Source of the DNA: Qipengyuania nanhaisediminis
Lineage (GTDB): Bacteria; Pseudomonadota; Alphaproteobacteria; Sphingomonadales; Sphingomonadaceae
Assembly (NCBI RefSeq): GCF_900115585.1
Contig: NZ_FOWZ01000001.1
Span: 310,001 to 374,000, forward strand
Reading direction: 5' to 3'
DNA: 64,000 nt
Part shown: in pieces, positions 8,265 through 15,555 of the stretch
How the letters are laid out: each line of letters begins with the position of its first letter
Numbering within the stretch: position 1 is the first letter of the stretch
Translations under genes and position numbers: made by a program
Notes under the pieces: model-generated
The model's input: only the letters and a program-made list of their open reading frames with translations
Databases searched by the model: none
Told to the model about the DNA's origin: nothing

Positions 8265-8290
8265 ATAACCAACTCAAAACGCTCGGTTAT
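8265..8290 (+). promoter_or_regulatory. Inverted repeat in the leader of the DUF2171 gene
   Basis: ATAACC (8265-8270) and GGTTAT (8285-8290) form an inverted repeat with a 14-nt spacer, ending 18 bp before the start codon. It may be an operator or a leader hairpin. Confidence 0.35.
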
Positions 8291-8308
8291 CCGGGCAGAA
8301 AGTACACT

Positions 8309-8554
8309 ATGTTCGAGAAGATCCGCATCAAGGAACACATGGAAGTCGCCAACTATGAAGGCCGGCACGTCGGTACGGTCGACGCGGTCCAGGACGACGC
8401 CATCAAGCTGACGAAGTCGGACAGTGCAGACGACATGCACCACTTCCTTTCGCTGGATGACGTCGAGAAGATCGACGACAACCGCATTTACCTCAAGGAA
8501 AGCGCACGCATTCCCGAAGGTCTGGGCAACAAGGCAGTCATGCAGGACGCCTAA
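8309..8554 (+). CDS. DUF2171 domain protein
   Basis: The 81-residue product matches DUF2171, a PRC-barrel-like small beta protein: EGRHVGTVDAVQDDAIKLTKSDS followed by a VEKIDDNRIYL segment. The family is common in alphaproteobacteria and has no assigned function, though members are often found with stress genes. It is monocistronic, with a hairpin (8566-8582) and a longer one (8598-8636) after the stop. No strong Shine-Dalgarno is visible. Confidence 0.85.
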   Translation: MFEKIRIKEHMEVANYEGRHVGTVDAVQDDAIKLTKSDSADDMHHFLSLDDVEKIDDNRIYLKESARIPEGLGNKAVMQDA

Positions 8555-8565
8555 ATCGACCTAGC

Positions 8566-8582
8566 CCGGACACATCGTCCGG
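8566..8582 (+). terminator. Short hairpin after DUF2171 gene
   Basis: CCGGAC-ACATC-GTCCGG is a perfect 6-bp stem 12 nt after the stop codon. No T-run follows. Confidence 0.4.
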
Positions 8583-8597
8583 TAGACCAATGACATT

Positions 8598-8636
8598 CGA
8601 AAGGCCTCGGCCGCTTTATGCAGTCGGGGCCTTTCG
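8598..8636. terminator. Bidirectional hairpin between convergent genes
   Basis: CGAAAGGCC / GGCCTTTCG is a perfect 9-bp stem between the convergent DUF2171 and glycosyltransferase genes. The A/T-rich base of the stem lets it act on either strand. Confidence 0.55.
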
Positions 8637-8645
8637 CATGCTTGA

Positions 8646-9911
8646 TCACGCGCTGGCGAAGCGCCCGACCAACTCATCGATGGCAGCGAATGCTTCGTTG
8701 CGCGTGAATTTCAGGGCCGCATCTTTCGGCAGATCCGGTATCCGGCCGCCGCCCGCCTTCTTGCTGGCGATCCAGTTGCGCAACTGGTCGGCGATCTTGC
8801 CCGCATCCTGCGTGGCCAACCCGAAGCCGCCTTCCCCCACGATCTTCGCCGCCTCGCCGCTTTCGAGACCGGTGGCCAAAATCGGGCGGCGCGCGCCGAT
8901 ATATTCGAACAGCTTGCCCGGTATGACATCGTCCTCCGCGGGATGCGGCCAGCGGCACATGAGCAATACGTCCGCCGCCCGCTCGACCGCGAGGATTTCG
9001 CTCCGCGGCAGGAAATCTAGCACCTCGACGCTATCGGCGACGCCGTGTTCGCGGATGCGCTGGTCGAGGAAGCCGTATTCATCGTGATAGAATATCGCGC
9101 GCACCTTGTGGCGATCTTCGCCCAGCATGGCGATCGCTTCGAACAGTGCCTTTGGATCGCGCCGCTCGGCATAGATCAAGCCCGCATGGACGATCGTGAG
9201 ACGGTCCGGATCGAGAGGAGTGGGCGCCGCTTCCAATCCGGCGAAATCGCTTTCGACCCAGCCGTTTCGCGCCAGCACCACCTCCTTGCCGGTCTGCTGT
9301 GCCAGCGTATCGCGCGCGCCGGTGGTGACGGCGACGAAAGCATCCGCATTGCGCTGCACCCTGCGTCCCTGCCATTCGTAATAGCGGGTGAGGAAGGGGT
9401 GCCGTTCGATATAGGGATTATCGACCCACAGGTCGCGCTGCTCGCAAATCCAGGGCAGGTCCGTCGCCGCAGCGATCTGCCTAGCCGCGATATGGGCCGA
9501 GTGCGGCGGTCCGGAAGAATAGATGAGGTCGAAGGCGTCACCGCCGCCCAGTTCGATCGCCTCTTGCACCGCCCGCGGCACCCAGTGCGCGCGAAACCGG
9601 TCGGGCATCTGCCGGGCGAGCCAGAGCCAGCGCTTCAACTTGCCGGGCTTGCTGCCGGTGGTGGATTTGCCTTCGACGTGACTTTGCGAACCCTGCGGCT
9701 CCGGCTTGTCGATCGGCAACATGACCGATGCAAGATTGGAGTGCTCGAGCTCCGAATGGATCCCGCTCGCCGTGCCGATGCGTGCTCCGATGGCGGTGAC
9801 CTTGTGCCCTTGCCGTGCCCAGTGCAGCGCGAGCGCCCCCGTCCGCGCCGCGCCCGCTTGGGCAAAGGGCGGAAAATTAGGCGTAATGAAGAGGATACGC
9901 TGCGGACCCAT
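8646..9911 (-). CDS. Glycosyltransferase (GT4-like)
   Basis: The product of about 421 residues has the GT-B pattern of family 4 transferases. A glycine-rich N-terminal loop follows RILFITPNFPPFAQAG, the middle is a helical linker, and the C-terminal nucleotide-sugar domain contains VIPGKLFEYIGARRPILA, with the E-x7-E type site near GLESGEAAK. It would transfer a sugar from an activated donor at the cytosolic face of the membrane; donor and acceptor are unknown. In-frame ATGs at 9932 and 9956 are alternatives; I chose 9911 because conserved sequence begins right after it. It lies between nrdA and nrdB. Confidence 0.85.
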   Translation of the reverse strand: MGPQRILFITPNFPPFAQAGAARTGALALHWARQGHKVTAIGARIGTASGIHSELEHSNLASVMLPIDKPEPQGSQSHVEGKSTTGSKPGKLKRWLWLARQMPDRFRAHWVPRAVQEAIELGGGDAFDLIYSSGPPHSAHIAARQIAAATDLPWICEQRDLWVDNPYIERHPFLTRYYEWQGRRVQRNADAFVAVTTGARDTLAQQTGKEVVLARNGWVESDFAGLEAAPTPLDPDRLTIVHAGLIYAERRDPKALFEAIAMLGEDRHKVRAIFYHDEYGFLDQRIREHGVADSVEVLDFLPRSEILAVERAADVLLMCRWPHPAEDDVIPGKLFEYIGARRPILATGLESGEAAKIVGEGGFGLATQDAGKIADQLRNWIASKKAGGGRIPDLPKDAALKFTRNEAFAAIDELVGRFASA

Positions 9912-9954
9912 CGCGCCATAGGTGCCCCGCATGGGCGAAAAGGGCAAGGCCCTC

Positions 9955-9995
9955 AAAAAGAGCGCGCCGGGCCATCATCGGATGCCCCGGCGCGC
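9955..9995 (-). terminator. Rho-independent terminator of nrdA
   Basis: A perfect 10-bp stem GCGCGCCGGG / CCCGGCGCGC (9962-9995) is followed on the minus strand by CTTTTTG. It begins 27 nt past the nrdA stop. Confidence 0.85.
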
Positions 9996-10021
9996 GTCTT
10001 GTTACCCGTCCAAGGGTTCGC

Positions 10022-12076
10022 TTACTGGCAGGCGAGGCATTCCTCGTAGTCGGTCTGCTCTGCGCCGGCAGCCAGTTCGTACTTCGCTGCATCGGCGGTG
10101 TTGTCCGCTTCGACGCCGCCTGCGAAACCGGCGCGCTGCACGCTCTTGGAGCGGAGGTAGTAGAGCGACTTGATGCCCTTTTCCCACGCTTGGAAGTGCA
10201 GCATCATGAGGTCCCACTTGTCGACGTCCGCCGGGATGAACAGGTTCAGCGACTGGGCCTGGTCGATATAGGGCGCGCGGTCGGCGGCGAATTCGAGCAG
10301 CCAGCGCTGGTCGATCTCGAAGCTCGTCTTGTACGCGGCCTTTTCTTCCGGCGTCAGGAAGTCGAGGTGCTGGACGCTGCCGCCATGCTCGAGGATCGAG
10401 TTCCAGACCGCAGTGCTGTCCTTGCTCTTCTTCTTGAGCAGCTTTTCCAGATAGGGGTTCTTGACCACGAAGGACCCGGACAGCGTCTTGTGCGTGTAGA
10501 TGTTCGCCGGGATGGGCTCGATGCAGGCACTGGTACCGCCGCAGATGATGCTGATCGACGCGGTCGGTGCGATCGCCATCTTGCAGCTGAACCGCTCCAT
10601 CGCGCCCATTTCTTCCGCATCGGGGCATGCGCCGCGTTCCTGGGCGAGCAGCATGGATGCTTCGGACGCCTTGCCCTGGATGTGCTTGAACATCTTCAGG
10701 TTCCAGACCTTGGCCATCGGGCTTTCGAAGCCGATGCCCTTCTGCTGGAGGAAGGAGTGGAAGCCCATCACGCCGAGGCCGACCGAGCGTTCGCGCATGG
10801 CCGAATACTTGGCGCGGGCCATCTCTTCCGGCGCACGGTCGATGTAGTTCTGCAGGACGTTGTCGAGGAAGCGCATGACATCCTCGATGAACTGCTTGTC
10901 TTCGTTCCACTCGTCCCACTTCTCGATGTTGAGCGAGGACAGGCAGCAGACGGCCGTGCGATCGTTGCCGAGATGGTCGATGCCGGTCGGCAGGGTGATT
11001 TCGGCGCACAGGTTCGAGGTCGAGACCTTGAGGCCGAGTTCGCGGTGATGCTTGGGCATCATGCGGTTCACCGTGTCCGAGAAGACGATGTAGGGCTCGC
11101 CCGTGGCGAGGCGGGTTTCAACGAGCTTCTGGAACAGGCCGCGCGCATCCACGGTCTTGCGGACCGAACCGTCTTTCGGGCTGAGGAGGTCGAATTCCTC
11201 GCCATTGCGGACCGCCTCCATGAAGGCGTCGGTGACGAGCACGCCGTGGTGCAGGTTCAGAGCCTTGCGGTTGAAGTCGCCCGAAGGCTTACGGATTTCG
11301 AGGAATTCCTCGATCTCCGGGTGCGTGATGTCGATGTAGCAAGCGGCCGAACCGCGACGCAGTGAACCTTGCGAGATCGCCAGCGTCAGGCTGTCCATCA
11401 CGCGCACGAAGGGGATGATGCCGCTGGTCTTGCCGTTGAGGCCCACCGGCTCGCCAATACCGCGCACATTGCCCCAATAGGTGCCGATGCCGCCGCCCTT
11501 GGAGGCGAGCCACACGTTCTCGTTCCAGGTGTTCACGATGCCGTCGAGGCTGTCGGAAACCGAGTTGAGGTAGCACGAAATGGGCAGGCCGCGCTGCGTG
11601 CCGCCGTTCGACAGGACGGGCGTTGCGGGCATGAACCACAGGCGCGAGATATAGTCGTACAGGCGCTGCGCGTGGTCGGCATCGTCGGCAAAGGCATCGG
11701 CGACGCGCGCGAACAGGTCTTGGTAGCTTTCGCCGGGGAGGAGGTAACGGTCTTCGAGCGTTTCCTTGCCGAACACGGTCAGCAGATCGTCGCGTGAGCT
11801 GTCGGTCTTCACGTTGAACCGGCGGTCGAGGACCTTCTTGGAATCCTCTTTCACCGCGGCAGCCTTGGCGACTTCGGCCATGGCACCGGCCATCGCTTCA
11901 CCGGCGGCTTCGGCGACCAGTTCTTCGCTGCCCTTGTCCTGCTTGTCCATTTTCACTGCCTTTTCCGCCGCGTCCTTTTTCGGGGCCGGCTTCTTGGCGG
12001 GTGCGGTACCTTCGTCGCTGTCCTGAGTGTCCAGATCCAGTCCCATCGCCGCTTCGTCCCCGCTCTTGAAATCCAT
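10022..12076 (-). CDS. nrdA: Class Ia ribonucleotide reductase, alpha subunit (R1)
   Basis: NrdA reduces ribonucleoside diphosphates, using the radical supplied by NrdB. The product of about 684 residues shows the catalytic cysteine in GLPISCYLN, the NLCAE active-site triad, the paired cysteines in AVCCLSSLN, the YY radical relay in SLYYLRSKS and the C-terminal redox pair ECLACQ. The first 80 residues are Ala/Lys/Glu-rich and disordered, where many NrdA proteins carry an ATP-cone; none is visible. I start at the ATG 12076 (GGGG 7 nt upstream); an in-frame GTG lies at 12088. Confidence 0.95.
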   Translation of the reverse strand: MDFKSGDEAAMGLDLDTQDSDEGTAPAKKPAPKKDAAEKAVKMDKQDKGSEELVAEAAGEAMAGAMAEVAKAAAVKEDSKKVLDRRFNVKTDSSRDDLLTVFGKETLEDRYLLPGESYQDLFARVADAFADDADHAQRLYDYISRLWFMPATPVLSNGGTQRGLPISCYLNSVSDSLDGIVNTWNENVWLASKGGGIGTYWGNVRGIGEPVGLNGKTSGIIPFVRVMDSLTLAISQGSLRRGSAACYIDITHPEIEEFLEIRKPSGDFNRKALNLHHGVLVTDAFMEAVRNGEEFDLLSPKDGSVRKTVDARGLFQKLVETRLATGEPYIVFSDTVNRMMPKHHRELGLKVSTSNLCAEITLPTGIDHLGNDRTAVCCLSSLNIEKWDEWNEDKQFIEDVMRFLDNVLQNYIDRAPEEMARAKYSAMRERSVGLGVMGFHSFLQQKGIGFESPMAKVWNLKMFKHIQGKASEASMLLAQERGACPDAEEMGAMERFSCKMAIAPTASISIICGGTSACIEPIPANIYTHKTLSGSFVVKNPYLEKLLKKKSKDSTAVWNSILEHGGSVQHLDFLTPEEKAAYKTSFEIDQRWLLEFAADRAPYIDQAQSLNLFIPADVDKWDLMMLHFQAWEKGIKSLYYLRSKSVQRAGFAGGVEADNTADAAKYELAAGAEQTDYEECLACQ

Positions 12077-12542
12077 GTCGTGCCCCACTCTCGTTTGTTG
12101 CGCAGCGGGACGTTGCCCGCCTGCCTTCCGGCTCTTGTTCGAGTCGCCAAGCGGTGTGTCCTGCCTAGCAATTTCGCCGGTCTTCGGGTTGAAAACTTAT
12201 CCCCTTTTTCCCCACAGGGCCGACCGGAAAACGGCACTCAACCCATATGGGGACGAATGCCGAAATCTCTAGGTCTTGTGGGTACCCCCCGGTGACCGAC
12301 CACTAGATAGTGAATCAGAGCGGACTCGCGTGCAAGAGGGTAAAGGCCAAATTAATGCGCAAAGCGGCGGCATCGGCCCGGTGTATCACCTTGATGCGAC
12401 GCAGCGACGCGTGGACCAAGCTGGACTTTGGCGCTGCGCAAGCCCCAAAATGAAATTGCGAAAAAATTTTTGCGGGCAAATTTCCCATCGCGGGATTGCG
12501 CACGGTCCGAATCCGGACGCGCAATTTTAGAATCGAGATGCG
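12077..12542. other. 466-bp intergenic region upstream of nrdA
   Basis: No convincing gene is seen. Notable features are CTTATCCCC at 12196-12204 (also found upstream of nrdB), the palindromes CCCATATGGG (12242-12251) and CACTA-GA-TAGTG (12301-12312), and an A/T-rich stretch near 12460-12485. The 466-bp length is unusual for this compact region and may hold the nrdA control region. Confidence 0.5.
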
Positions 12543-12575
12543 AAAAAGGGCCCCGCTCCATGCGAGGCCCTTTCC
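12543..12575 (-). terminator. Rho-independent terminator
   Basis: AAAGGGCC / GGCCCTTT, with an inner CGC/GCG, is followed on the minus strand by a T-run. It ends the transcript of the TonB-like gene at 12657-13157. Confidence 0.75.
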
Positions 12576-12656
12576 ATGTGGCAGACCCGACGCGAGGCGG
12601 CACCCCGCAGACAGATACCGCCTCGACGCCGAGCCGGCTCCTGCCCTGGGGGAGGG

Positions 12657-13157
12657 TCAGGAACTGGGTGACGGCGCCATGTTGAGAGCCAGCACCGCGC
12701 GTTCCTCGGGATCGTTCGATGCAAGGCGCCGTGCCTCCGATTCCGCGAGCTCGCGCTCGAGGGATTCGCGCGTACGGCGGCCGGCGGCGACAATCACATT
12801 TGCCTGGATTATCGGGTCGCGGCCTGCGCTCGCGGGAAGGGGCAGCAGCGAATCGATACGCCCCACAGCGTCCTGGACCCGCCGGTCGAGCCGCTTGCTT
12901 CCCGACGATTCATACGTCTCCATTGCCACCGGCCGTCCGTCGGGGCCGGCCTGGAAGCGCACCTTCACGATGCCACTGGGCGTCCAGCGGTGGTCGATCC
13001 GCATCCGGCGAAGCTGGGAATCCAGGTCCTTGGAGACGTCTTCCACGAAGGCCTGGTCGCTGCGCGCGGAAACGACGATTTCCTGCGAGGACAGAGGGAC
13101 GGCAAGCATTGTTGCCGCTGCCGCGGTGGCGAATAAAGCTACTGTAAATTTAGTCAT
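12657..13157 (-). CDS. Secreted protein with a TonB C-terminal-like domain
   Basis: The 166-residue product has a signal peptide (about residues 1-22) and a TonB_C-like beta-alpha domain: GIVKVRFQAGPDGRPVA followed by KRLDRRVQDAVGRID. It has neither the N-terminal membrane anchor nor the proline-rich stretch of true TonB, so energy transduction is unlikely; such stand-alone domains probably bind partners in the periplasm. The start at 13157 has AAAGG about 9 nt upstream; the preceding in-frame ATG at 13166 abuts it and is less likely. Confidence 0.75.
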   Translation of the reverse strand: MTKFTVALFATAAAATMLAVPLSSQEIVVSARSDQAFVEDVSKDLDSQLRRMRIDHRWTPSGIVKVRFQAGPDGRPVAMETYESSGSKRLDRRVQDAVGRIDSLLPLPASAGRDPIIQANVIVAAGRRTRESLERELAESEARRLASNDPEERAVLALNMAPSPSS

Positions 13158-13506
13158 GGTGATCATCCTTTCATAAGACGGGATGATCGGCCGCAGAGAG
13201 TATCACACGATGTGCGACTGTGTGTTGTTGCGATGACGGTCTATGGTCGATCCGATCCGAGAAGGTCTGCGGAACTCCCCGGATCGGCGACACGATACTC
13301 CCGTCCCGGTCCGTTTCCAAATTTCACGACACGTTTTTGACCCCGCACCCTGCAAATTGTTCGATCGGGTCTGCGCCCCGCATTGCCGTGTCGAAGCGGT
13401 GTGCGAAAACTTCGCTCGAGAGCAACGATCGCATTGCGCCACGATTGCGACTCGGTTGCCGGATCCGCGTGCTGGACAGATCTCTTGCGTGCGCTATCAA
13501 AACGGC
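13158..13506. other. 349-bp divergent intergenic region
   Basis: This region separates the minus-strand TonB-like gene from the plus-strand acyl-CoA synthetase and must contain both promoters. I see no gene and no clear operator. The open frame that extends the synthetase upstream to 13243 lacks conserved sequence. Confidence 0.4.
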
Positions 13507-15063
13507 ATGGGAGCAAACGCGGCAGCAGCCACACTATCCGAGCCTTTCGGCAATTTCACGCAGGTCCTGGCGCATTGGGCAGCGCATCAACCCGAGGCCA
13601 CTGCGCTTCGCGATGACACGGGTTCGTTGACGTGGGCCTCAATGGCGGACCGCATCGAGCGCATTGCGGCACGGCTGGTGGATGACGGGTTGGAGCGAGG
13701 CCAGTCGGTCGCCATCCTCGGCATCTCCTCGATACCCTACGCGCTGGTCTTCCTGGCCGCCATAAGGGCAGGCGGGGTCGCCGCTCCGCTCACCACGAGC
13801 GCCAGTGCAGAGCAGCTCGAGGCCATGGTCAGGGACAGCGGCGCGCGACACCTTTTCGTCACCAGGGCCAAGCTGGACGAGGTCGGCGAAGCGCGTTTTG
13901 TGGGGCTTGACGTCGTGGTCCTCGATGAAGCGCTCGACGACTGGATGGCGCCCGCCGGGAGCAAGGCCCCCATATCGGACCCGGCGCCCGCAGATCCGTT
14001 CAATATCATCTACTCTTCGGGCACAACGGGCACTCCGAAAGGTATCGTCCATTCGCACCAGATGCGCTGGCGACAGTTCGCGGCGACTGCATCCAGTTGG
14101 CTCGAAGCCGGCATACCCGTGCGCACGCTCGCATCCACCCCGCTCTATTCGAACACGACCATGGTGGCCTTCCTTCCGGCCTTGCTTGCTGGTGGCACGG
14201 TCAGGATCATGGGCAAGTTCGATACGATCGGCTGGCTTACCCATGCCGCAGAAGACAAGACGGCGATCACGATGCTGGTGCCGGTCCAGTACCAGCGGCT
14301 CATGGACGAGCCGCGCTTCGACGAGTTCGACCTTTCCTCGCTGCTACTGAAATATTGCACTTCGGCACCCTTCCCCGCGGACCTGAAGCGCGAGGTGCTG
14401 GCGCGGATGCCCGGTGCCCTGATCGAGATTTACTCGATGACCGAAGGCGGCGTGGTCTGCCTGCTCGAAGCGCACAAGTTTCCGGACAAGCTGCACACGG
14501 TTGGTCGACCTGCGCCGGGCAGCGAACTCAGGGTACTCGACGATGAGGATCGCGAAGTTCCGGCCGGAACGCCAGGGAACCTCGTCGGGCGCAGCCAAAC
14601 CATGATGAGCGGGTACAAGAATCGCCCCGACCGGACGCAGGAGGGCTACTGGACCGATCCCGATACAGGGGAGACCTGGCAGCGCATGGGCGACATCGGC
14701 CGTGTCGATGCGGAAGGCTTTGTCGAACTTGTCGGCCGCGCCAAGGACATGATTATCTCGGGCGGGTTCAACATCTATCCGGTCGACCTCGAGAACGAGC
14801 TGATGAAGGAAGCCGATGTCATCGAGGCGGCGGTCATCGGAATGCCGTCGCGCAAATGGGGCGAGACCCCGGTGGGTTTCGTGCAATTGGCCAAGGATGC
14901 GCGCGCGACGGATGCAATCAGGGACGCGGTCAATGGCCGCCTGGGCAAGACCCAGCGCCTGGCGCAGCTACACGCGATCGACGAGATGCCGCGCAGCCAT
15001 ATCGGCAAGCTATTGAAGACCGATTTGCGTGAACTTGCCGCGCAGCACGGCACTCCAGAATAA
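13507..15063 (+). CDS. Acyl-CoA synthetase / AMP-dependent ligase
   Basis: The 518-residue ANL-superfamily enzyme adenylates a carboxylic acid and transfers it to CoA. Motifs in order: P-loop IIYSSGTTGTPKG (about residue 162), IYSMTEGG (about 309), the hinge GDIGRVDAEGFVELVGR (about 400), SGGFNIYP, and the catalytic C-terminal lysine in IGKLLK. The substrate cannot be fixed from sequence; a fatty or aromatic acid is most likely. The start at ATG 13507 gives the normal family length; the upstream extension is non-conserved. Confidence 0.9.
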   Translation: MGANAAAATLSEPFGNFTQVLAHWAAHQPEATALRDDTGSLTWASMADRIERIAARLVDDGLERGQSVAILGISSIPYALVFLAAIRAGGVAAPLTTSASAEQLEAMVRDSGARHLFVTRAKLDEVGEARFVGLDVVVLDEALDDWMAPAGSKAPISDPAPADPFNIIYSSGTTGTPKGIVHSHQMRWRQFAATASSWLEAGIPVRTLASTPLYSNTTMVAFLPALLAGGTVRIMGKFDTIGWLTHAAEDKTAITMLVPVQYQRLMDEPRFDEFDLSSLLLKYCTSAPFPADLKREVLARMPGALIEIYSMTEGGVVCLLEAHKFPDKLHTVGRPAPGSELRVLDDEDREVPAGTPGNLVGRSQTMMSGYKNRPDRTQEGYWTDPDTGETWQRMGDIGRVDAEGFVELVGRAKDMIISGGFNIYPVDLENELMKEADVIEAAVIGMPSRKWGETPVGFVQLAKDARATDAIRDAVNGRLGKTQRLAQLHAIDEMPRSHIGKLLKTDLRELAAQHGTPE

Positions 15064-15082
15064 CACAACAAAGGCCGGCAGG

Positions 15083-15105
15083 CGCGTTCGAGACGCGGCG
15101 CCGAC
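15083..15105. repeat. 23-bp direct repeat, copy 1
   Basis: The sequence begins CGCGTTCGAGACGCG and ends GCGCCGAC. It contains an internal inverted repeat, CGCGT-TCGAG-ACGCG. It is identical to the copy at 15132-15154. Confidence 0.8.
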
Positions 15106-15131
15106 CAGTTATGACAAGGATGTGCGGTCGC

Positions 15132-15154
15132 CGCGTTCGAGACGCGGCGCCGAC
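15132..15154. repeat. 23-bp direct repeat, copy 2
   Basis: This is identical to copy 1; the repeat starts are 49 bp apart. The internal dyad makes each copy look like a protein-binding site or a short hairpin. Confidence 0.8.
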
Positions 15155-15425
15155 ACTTGGGGGGAGGGGGAGAGGAGGTGTGGGCGGCCGCGTCTCTACT
15201 CGCTGCCATATCGCCTCGCGCCGGAAGGGCTGAGCGTCAGGAGAACGCATGGGCCACAAGGGCCAGCGGTTCCGCGCGAGGAAGGCGACGACAGGACCCT
15301 TAGGGGAGAGCCTGACGCCATCTCTGTGCCGGTCGGAAGGACTTGGGAGACTGTTCCGTTCCCGGCTGTGAGGCCTGTAATAATATTGCGGCATCGCGAA
15401 CGAAAGTGAGAAAAGGTCAGGACCT

Positions 15426-15442
15426 GTTGCGTTTTGCGCAAC
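15426..15442 (+). promoter_or_regulatory. Hairpin upstream of the TIR gene
   Basis: GTTGCG-TTTTG-CGCAAC is a perfect 6-bp dyad 114 bp upstream of the TIR-TPR start. It may be an operator or a leader hairpin. Confidence 0.4.
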
Positions 15443-15555
15443 ATAATCGGGCCATTTGGGCCGGATCAGATTGCAAAGCACGCAATTTTACTCCAACCTC
15501 TTGAAAAAATTGGGGGTTGCCGAGTCGTATCCGGGGTCGCGTCCGGAGGGCAAAC

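Larger units (their letters stand above)
15064..15555. other. 492-bp intergenic region with repeats
   Basis: No protein gene is seen. It contains a 23-bp direct repeat (15083 and 15132), a G-rich stretch near 15160-15190 and a perfect hairpin at 15426-15442 upstream of the TIR gene. The stretch 15190-15420 is unassigned and could hold a structured RNA or a long leader. Confidence 0.4.

Noticed and set aside
12301-12312. NrdR box upstream of nrdA
   Set aside because: CACTA-GA-TAGTG is a dyad but does not fit the known NrdR consensus, and only one copy is found, far from the gene.
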